Source of the DNA: Pyrinomonadaceae bacterium
Lineage (GTDB): Bacteria > Acidobacteriota > Blastocatellia > Pyrinomonadales > Pyrinomonadaceae
Length of the DNA: 64,000 nt
Assembly: GCA_019694395.1 (NCBI GenBank)
Contig: JAIBCC010000010.1
Location: 1 to 64,000, forward strand
Direction of reading: 5' to 3'
Positions 58,571-64,000 of the stretch are shown here, in pieces (position 1 is the first letter of the stretch; each line of letters starts with the position of its first letter). The notes under the pieces are model-generated. The model ran no database searches. It worked only from the letters and a program-made list of their open reading frames with translations, and was not told the origin of the DNA. The position numbers and the translations under genes are program-made.

Positions 58571-59866
58571 GTGTCAAAACGCAAACTACTGCTTGCAGAT
58601 GATTCGGTTACAATTCAAAAGGTAGTCAATCTAACTTTTGCCGACGAAGGAATTGAGGTGATTTCGGTTGGCGATGGCGATGCAGCATGGGAAAAATTTG
58701 TGGAACTTTCACCTGATCTGGTGATGGCAGATGTTAATATGCCGGGATTAACCGGCTATCAGCTTTGCGAAAAAATCAGGGGGGAACAAGCAAATCACCA
58801 AACTCCTGTCATTCTCTTAGTTGGCTCATTTGAACCATTTGATGAAGAAGAAGCAAGACGAGTCAGGGCGGATGATTATTTGACCAAACCGTTTCAATCT
58901 ATCCGTCAGCTTGTTAATAAAGTTACGGTTTTACTTAATTCATCAGGCGAAACTGCCGAATTACCTGCAGTTAAACCGGAAGTCAGCACTTTTGCCGATA
59001 CCTTAGAAATGGAAAAGGCTGAGGTTGAAAGCACTTCGTCGGTTCAATATTCAGACGCAGGTTATGATGATGAAATGATTGAGACCAGTTCAGTTAGCAA
59101 TTATGCTTTTGACGAATCTCAAAAATTTGAATCCAAACCAGCCGGTGAATCTGAGATTGATTATTCAGCTTATGGCGCTACGCAACCTTTAAGTTCAGAG
59201 GATATTAAAGAGTTTGATCTGATAAATCCGGTTTCATCAAATGTTGAAGAAACGGCTGAGGAACTTACAGACACAGTTTCTGAAGAATCTGCCCAAACTT
59301 ACGAAATCATAGCTGATGAAGAGGCGGCAGAAACCGAAGCTCCAACGGAAGAAGTTTCAGAAAATGAAAATCTTGCGGAGGAGTCGGTAACCGAAATTGA
59401 AAGTGAGAGCCGAGAGGAAACCGAAACTGAAAGCGAAAGTGAAGAACCTGTTGCTGAGACTGAAACTGCTGTAACCGAAGAACCTGTAGAGGAACCTGTG
59501 GCTGAGGAAACATCCGAACCTGAAAGAGAAGAAGAAATTCCGATGCCGGAAGTTGCCTCCGTTCTGCAATTGGATGAAGCTAATCCTTTGGAACTTCCTC
59601 CAATTGAATCAGATTTGGAAAACAGCGAAGTTGAACTCGAAACAGAAGACGAAATTCCGGTTGTTGTTCCGCCTCCTGTTTCATCTGAAACATCGGCAGC
59701 AGTTTCTCAAAATATGCAATTTTCGCCTGAACTCATTGACGAAATCGTCCAAAAAGTGGTGGAAAAACTTTCTGAAAAAGCGGTGACTGACATTGCCTGG
59801 GAAGTTGTGCCTGAAGTGACGGAAAGAATTGTCAAAAAAATGGCAGAGGAGAAACTAAAAGACTAA
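58571..59866 (+). CDS. Response regulator with long acidic tail
   Basis: 431 residues from a GTG preceded by AAGGAG. Residues 1-120 are a receiver domain: LLADDSVTIQKVVNLTFADEG, Asp in DLVMADVNMPGLTG, and DDYLTKPF. Residues 125-370 are an extremely Glu-rich, repetitive linker (for example ETETESESEEPVAETET). The last 45 residues, ELIDEIVQKVVEKLSEKAV...IAWEVVPEVTERIVKKM, form a conserved helical tail seen in response regulators of Acidobacteriota and Deltaproteobacteria. Its role may be spatial, at the pole or in motility or division, by analogy only. A strong terminator follows. Confidence 0.88.
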   Translation: MSKRKLLLADDSVTIQKVVNLTFADEGIEVISVGDGDAAWEKFVELSPDLVMADVNMPGLTGYQLCEKIRGEQANHQTPVILLVGSFEPFDEEEARRVRADDYLTKPFQSIRQLVNKVTVLLNSSGETAELPAVKPEVSTFADTLEMEKAEVESTSSVQYSDAGYDDEMIETSSVSNYAFDESQKFESKPAGESEIDYSAYGATQPLSSEDIKEFDLINPVSSNVEETAEELTDTVSEESAQTYEIIADEEAAETEAPTEEVSENENLAEESVTEIESESREETETESESEEPVAETETAVTEEPVEEPVAEETSEPEREEEIPMPEVASVLQLDEANPLELPPIESDLENSEVELETEDEIPVVVPPPVSSETSAAVSQNMQFSPELIDEIVQKVVEKLSEKAVTDIAWEVVPEVTERIVKKMAEEKLKD

Positions 59867-59890
59867 AAACAGAACTTAAAGGAAAAAGTA

Positions 59891-59934
59891 AAAGGTTAGT
59901 TTTTCCGCTAAGATGAAAACTAGCCTTTTTTGTT
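59891..59934 (+). terminator. Terminator after the response regulator
   Basis: AAAGGTTAGTTTT (59891-59903) pairs with AAAACTAGCCTTT (59916-59928), 13 bp with one G-T, followed by TTTTGTTTT. Confidence 0.85.
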
Positions 59935-59983
59935 TTAGAATTATAGATTCATCATTTGTCGGTAGTTTATGGCTTTGTTTCTC

Positions 59984-60016
59984 AACTAACCACTGACCAC
60001 CGACCACTGACTACAA
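59984..60016. repeat. Heptad repeat ACCACTG
   Basis: ACCACTG, ACCACCG, ACCACTG units just before valS. A longer in-frame reading of valS would translate these, so the start at 60022 is preferred. Confidence 0.65.
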
Positions 60017-60021
60017 ACATT

Positions 60022-62763
60022 ATGGAAATCGCCAAAGCATACAATCCGAAAGAAGCGGAAGAGTCACACTATCAACGTTGGGAAAAACTTGGATTTTTCT
60101 CGCCCGAAATCAACGAAAATCCGAACGCAACACCTTATTCAATCGTCATTCCGCCGCCGAACGTGACGGGTTCTCTGCACATGGGACACGCCTTGCAGCA
60201 TACTTTGATGGATGTTCTGATTCGCCGCAAACGAATGCAGGGCTTTAAAACGCTATGGCTTCCGGGAACCGACCACGCCGGAATCTCGGTTCAGCGCAAA
60301 GTTGTTGAACAACTTCGCAAAGACGAAAATAAATCACCGCTCGACATCGGACGCGAAGAATTTTTGCGCCGTTGCTGGAAATGGAAAGAAGATTACGGCA
60401 ACACGATCACCGAACAAATGCGGCGCGAAGGGGCTTCGGTTGATTGGACCCGCCAACGTTTTACGATGGACGAAAGCCTTTCGCGGGCAGTGCGCGAGGT
60501 TTTCTGCACTCTTTACGAAGAAGGCTGGATTTATCGTGGACTTCGCATTGTTAATTGGTGTCCGAAGGATAAAACCGTTTTGTCCGATTTGGAGGTTAAA
60601 GAGGAATCGAAAAAAGACGGCAAATTGACCTATCTGAAATATCCGATAAAAGATTCGGACAGAACAATTACAGTCGCCACGACTCGCCCCGAAACAATGC
60701 TTGGCGATACGGCGGTTGCAGTTAATCCGAAAGACGAACGCTATCAGGATTTGATCGGCAAAATGATTGCCCTGCCGTTGACCAATCGTGAAATTCCGAT
60801 CATTGCCGACGAATATGTTGAAAGCAAGTTTGGAACAGGTGCGGTCAAAATTACTCCCGCACACGATCCGAACGACTATCAAGTTGGCGAACGTCACAAT
60901 TTACCGCAAATCTTGGTAATGAATGATGATGCGACAATGAACGCCAACGCCGGAGCCGAATTTGAAGGTTTAGACCGTTTCAAAGCCCGCGAAAAAGTGG
61001 TTGAAGATTTTGAAAAGCTCGGTTTGCTTGAAAAAGTTGAGGATTACGAAATTTCTTTGCCAACCTGCGAACGCTGCAAAACGATCGTTGAGCCGATTTT
61101 GTCGGAGCAATGGTTCGTTAAAATGGATGAAATGCGCGATTTGGCGTTGGATTTGGCGAAACAAAATACGCCGAAGTTTTCGCCGGAAGTTCCGCACGCT
61201 AAAGTTTATACAAATTGGCTGGAAAATTTGAAAGACTGGACGATTTCGCGCCAACTTTGGTGGGGACATCAAATTCCGGCGTGGTATGACGAAGGCGGAA
61301 ATGTCTTTGTTGCAAGGACTTACGAAGAAGCGAAAGATCAAGCCAAAACTGACAAATTAATTCAAGACAATGACGTTTTGGACACCTGGTTTTCGTCTGC
61401 GTTATGGGCTTTTTCAACATTTGGTTGGAATGGTGAAATCACAGAAACCGAAGATTTAAACACATTTTCGCCGACCGACGTTTTAGTGACAGGTCGGGAC
61501 ATCATCTTTTTGTGGGTTTCGCGGATGATGATGACGACCAAAAAATTTGTCAATAAAGTTGCGTTCAAAGACGTTATCGTGACGGGAACAGTCCTTGGCA
61601 AAGACGGAAAACCGATGTCGAAATCGCGTGGAAACGGAGTTGATCCGCTTGATTTGTTCGACAAAATGGGAGTTGATGCCACCAGAATTTATCTGGCTTC
61701 GATTGCGACCGGCGCAGATATTCGCTGGAATGATACTTTGATCGAAACTTACCGCAATTTTGCCAACAAAATCTGGAATGCAACTCGGTTTTGTTTAATG
61801 AATTCCGAAGGCGCAACGGTTGACCATCAATCTTTAATGCTGGACGGAAATGATTCGATTGCCGATAAATGGATCGTTTCACGGCTCAATAAAACTGCGA
61901 TTGATGTCAACAAAGCACTTGATAAATACGAGTTTCACACCGCAGTTTCTTTGCTTTATCACTTTTTCTGGGACGATTTCTGCGATTGGTATATTGAACT
62001 GGTTAAAGACGAAATTACTTTCACAGATGAAAGTGCTGATGCGGATGAAGACGATTTGAGCGTTTTAAAAGAGTCTGCACCACAAATCGAGGCGCGAACC
62101 CGAATTATCACGATTTTAGAAACTGCTTTGCGGATGCTGCATCCGTTTATGCCCTATTTGACCGAAGAACTTTGGTTCAAATTGCCAAATGTTTCCAATG
62201 CTTTGCATCACGAATCTTACAAATCCGCCGAAGCTACGATTATGCTGACGAACTTTCCAAACGGAGATGCGTCCGCGATTGACGAAAAAGCCGAATCGGA
62301 AATGCAAAGCGTGATTGAATTGATTTCCAAAGTTCGCAATATCCGCGCCGAAATGCAAATCAAACCATCTGACCGGATTGCGATTCATGTTGCTTGCGAT
62401 AGAAATTTTCAACGAATTTTTACGGAAAATAAAGCTCAGATCTTGAAACTCGCGCGAGCCGATAAACTTAACTTGTCAAATAGTTTAGATGTTCCGAAAG
62501 CCTCCGCCAAAGCCGTTATCACAGGCGGGGCGGAAATCGCCATTCCGTTGGAAGGTTTGATTGATTTTGAACAGGAACGAAATCGTTTGCAAAATCAAAT
62601 CAACAAACTTGATACCGAACTGCAACGCCTCAACGGACAGCTCGGCAACGCCAATTTTGTGGAACGCGCTCCTGCCGAAAAGGTTCAGGAAATCCGTGAT
62701 AGAGTTGCCGAAATCGAAACGCAAATCAAGGCTTTGAAGTTGAATTTAGAGGCTTTGGGGTAA
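60022..62763 (+). CDS. valS: Valyl-tRNA synthetase
   Basis: 913 residues from the ATG at 60022. Class I synthetase: the HIGH motif appears as HMGH in PPPNVTGSLHMGHALQHT, the connecting editing domain includes TTRPETMLGDTAVAV, the KMSKS motif reads PMSKSRGN in DGKPMSKSRGNGVDP, then WNATRF, an anticodon-binding domain, and a C-terminal coiled-coil arm of about 65 residues (QERNRLQNQINKLDTELQRL). It charges tRNA-Val and edits Thr-tRNA-Val. It is followed after one base by a secreted hypothetical protein. Confidence 0.97.
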   Translation: MEIAKAYNPKEAEESHYQRWEKLGFFSPEINENPNATPYSIVIPPPNVTGSLHMGHALQHTLMDVLIRRKRMQGFKTLWLPGTDHAGISVQRKVVEQLRKDENKSPLDIGREEFLRRCWKWKEDYGNTITEQMRREGASVDWTRQRFTMDESLSRAVREVFCTLYEEGWIYRGLRIVNWCPKDKTVLSDLEVKEESKKDGKLTYLKYPIKDSDRTITVATTRPETMLGDTAVAVNPKDERYQDLIGKMIALPLTNREIPIIADEYVESKFGTGAVKITPAHDPNDYQVGERHNLPQILVMNDDATMNANAGAEFEGLDRFKAREKVVEDFEKLGLLEKVEDYEISLPTCERCKTIVEPILSEQWFVKMDEMRDLALDLAKQNTPKFSPEVPHAKVYTNWLENLKDWTISRQLWWGHQIPAWYDEGGNVFVARTYEEAKDQAKTDKLIQDNDVLDTWFSSALWAFSTFGWNGEITETEDLNTFSPTDVLVTGRDIIFLWVSRMMMTTKKFVNKVAFKDVIVTGTVLGKDGKPMSKSRGNGVDPLDLFDKMGVDATRIYLASIATGADIRWNDTLIETYRNFANKIWNATRFCLMNSEGATVDHQSLMLDGNDSIADKWIVSRLNKTAIDVNKALDKYEFHTAVSLLYHFFWDDFCDWYIELVKDEITFTDESADADEDDLSVLKESAPQIEARTRIITILETALRMLHPFMPYLTEELWFKLPNVSNALHHESYKSAEATIMLTNFPNGDASAIDEKAESEMQSVIELISKVRNIRAEMQIKPSDRIAIHVACDRNFQRIFTENKAQILKLARADKLNLSNSLDVPKASAKAVITGGAEIAIPLEGLIDFEQERNRLQNQINKLDTELQRLNGQLGNANFVERAPAEKVQEIRDRVAEIETQIKALKLNLEALG

Positions 62764-62764
62764 T

Positions 62765-63415
62765 ATGAAAAAATTATTTTTACTACTTATCTTTTCCTTA
62801 ACAATATCAACAAGCATTTTTGGTCAATTAAAAGCATTAGCCGAAAAAGACTATGAGTTGGCACAAGATAACGCTCACTCAAAGATGGATAAAATTGCGA
62901 GAAGAGTGGTAACCATGACCAATAAATACAAAAATGGCGTTTTAGACAGCACCGAATCACTAATTCAAGAATATCTACCGCCTAATAAAGAAAAATGGGA
63001 GTCTTTCACCAAAAAAGATGGGGTTATCACAGAAAAACTACAACTTTATTACATAGGAGATTTTGAATATCGAAAAGAAGGCGATGGAATTTGGCAAAAA
63101 AGAAACCTGAAAGGGAACGGTTCTGGTGAAGGGGATATAATTTCAGGTAAGGAAGTAAAAAACTTGAAGCAATATTTAGTTTTTGATACTAAACTTGACG
63201 AAAAAAACGTAAGTCTTTACTTATTTTATCGAGTGTATGATTTAGGAAAGACTCTAAATTTTTATTTTAATCGCAAATGGCTTGACTCTAGTGGATTAAT
63301 TCTTAAGGAAGAGACCAAAGAAAGCGATATTTTTCCTGAGAATGTAACTTTGATGGAAAGTGTCAATTACGAATACAATCCGAAAGACTTAAAGATCGAA
63401 GCCCCAATAAAATAA
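62765..63415 (+). CDS. Hypothetical exported protein
   Basis: 216 residues with a signal peptide (hydrophobic 5-19, cleavage after IFGQ near residue 21). The mature protein has Lys/Asp-rich segments and WESFTKKDGVITEKLQLYYIGDFEYRKEGDGIW, and ends with a strand-rich region. No family recognised; the size suggests a periplasmic or surface protein. It is more AT-rich than valS, which it follows by a single base, so it may be a recent arrival. Confidence 0.65.
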   Translation: MKKLFLLLIFSLTISTSIFGQLKALAEKDYELAQDNAHSKMDKIARRVVTMTNKYKNGVLDSTESLIQEYLPPNKEKWESFTKKDGVITEKLQLYYIGDFEYRKEGDGIWQKRNLKGNGSGEGDIISGKEVKNLKQYLVFDTKLDEKNVSLYLFYRVYDLGKTLNFYFNRKWLDSSGLILKEETKESDIFPENVTLMESVNYEYNPKDLKIEAPIK

Positions 63416-63450
63416 CCTCAATTTGAAAAAACTTGGAGAGTTTTAGACAC

Positions 63451-64000
63451 TTGGAAGATTCACAGACCAATAAAAAAACAATTAAACTCTGCGCTTTGAT
63501 GCTCTATCCGCACGACCGTGTGCCGGGGCAACGTTATCGTATCGAGCAATGGGAAAAATATCTCAACCAGGAGGGAATTGAGATTGATTATTTTTCCTTT
63601 GCCGATGAAAAACTGCTCAAAACGATGCCGAAAAATGGTCAAATCTTTGCCAAAATCAGCACTTTGAGCAAAGCCTTTTTACGACGTTTCGCGCAGCTTT
63701 CCGCTTTGAAAAAATACGACGCAATTTTTATTTACCGGGCGGCGGCAATGGTCGGACCGGCTTTAATTGAACGGATTATTAAGCTTATCGGCAAACCCAT
63801 CATCTTTGATTTTGACGATGCGATTTTTTTGACGCACACACACGAAGCGAATAAACTTTTCGGCTGGGCTAAATTTGCCAAAAAGACCGATGTCATTTGC
63901 CGTTTAAGCAATGCCATTACGGTTGGCAATGAATGGTTGGCGGATTATGCGCGAAAACATAATAAAAATGTGACGGTGATTCCTTCGAGCGTTGATACCG
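63451..64000 (+). CDS. Glycosyltransferase (GT-B, family 4-like), N-terminal part
   Basis: Open to the window edge: 183 codons without a stop. Translation gives LEDSQTNKKTIKLCALMLYP, RVPGQRYRIEQWEKYL, then IFIYRAAAMVGPALIERI, KPIIFDFDDAIFLTHTHEANK, SNAITVGNEWLADYARKHNKNVTVIPSSVDT. This is the N-terminal Rossmann domain of a GT-B glycosyltransferase. The IIFDFDDAIF and the strand ending IPSSVD match family 4 enzymes that build surface polysaccharides. The start is TTG at 63451 with GGAG 12 bases before, or TTG at 63433; neither is certain. The donor-binding domain lies outside the window. Confidence 0.8.
   Translation, partial: MEDSQTNKKTIKLCALMLYPHDRVPGQRYRIEQWEKYLNQEGIEIDYFSFADEKLLKTMPKNGQIFAKISTLSKAFLRRFAQLSALKKYDAIFIYRAAAMVGPALIERIIKLIGKPIIFDFDDAIFLTHTHEANKLFGWAKFAKKTDVICRLSNAITVGNEWLADYARKHNKNVTVIPSSVDT

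Noticed and set aside
59956..60021. Extended N-terminus of ValS
   Set aside because: The 22 extra residues come from the ACCACTG heptad repeat. Known ValS proteins start close to the AKAYNP-type segment at 60022.
1..64000. tRNA or rRNA genes
   Set aside because: I looked for cloverleaf-like GC-rich stretches and conserved T-loop words and saw none that fold. A dedicated scan such as tRNAscan-SE would settle it.

Overview
The window looks like a bacterial chromosome of roughly 40% GC, most probably an Acidobacteriota of the Blastocatellia/Pyrinomonadales type. That placement is an inference from gene content: GxxExxY and four-helix-bundle proteins, a response regulator with an acidic tail, an Hfq-like gene next to pdxA, and intergenic gaps packed with 7- to 9-base-period repeats. 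No rRNA, tRNA, CRISPR array or transposase was seen.

Layout. 1-3288: small lipoproteins and an exported HEAT-repeat protein, with a decayed second copy of the HEAT 3' end near 814-918. 3270-10573 (minus strand): a retron operon of WGR/HEAT (ARM-like) protein, winged-helix/SWIM protein, TWO tandem retron-type non-coding RNAs, and a reverse transcriptase with NAxxH, YADD and VTG motifs. From memory this matches retron type XIII. The pair of diverged ncRNAs, with compensatory stem changes, is the most striking feature of the window. 10678-16319: glycosyltransferase, an orphan Hcp and a neighbour sharing a homologous upstream region, a Tat-exported dienelactone hydrolase and an ICMT-like enzyme. 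16723-18838: AT-rich accessory island with a RelE-like toxin and a DUF262/HEPN pair.

18850-38073: metabolism and small genes. These include a FadB-like multienzyme and a thiolase, each preceded by a FadR-like palindrome, plus crotonase, DinB, DUF4442, HAD, Tag, YbaK, Kup, Crp/MFS and an NlpC/P60-like protein overlapping a secreted partner. 38219-39817: STAS and GAF/HD-GYP signalling genes.

40090-56420: the division and cell wall (dcw) cluster, mraZ-rsmH-ftsL-ftsI-murF-mraY-murD-ftsW-murG-murC-ftsQ-ftsA-ftsZ, under a good promoter with a three-repeat MraZ box. Two foreign-looking single genes (GxxExxY and a four-helix-bundle protein) sit inside it, each boxed by inverted repeats. 56654-64000: hfq-like, pdxA, two response regulators, valS, a secreted protein and the start of a glycosyltransferase cut by the window edge.

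A genome-wide habit runs through the window. Most intergenic gaps carry imperfect inverted pairs of short tandem repeats. Some are empty hairpins, some enclose exactly one gene, and some have leaked into the coding ends of rsmH, murD and the HEAT gene.
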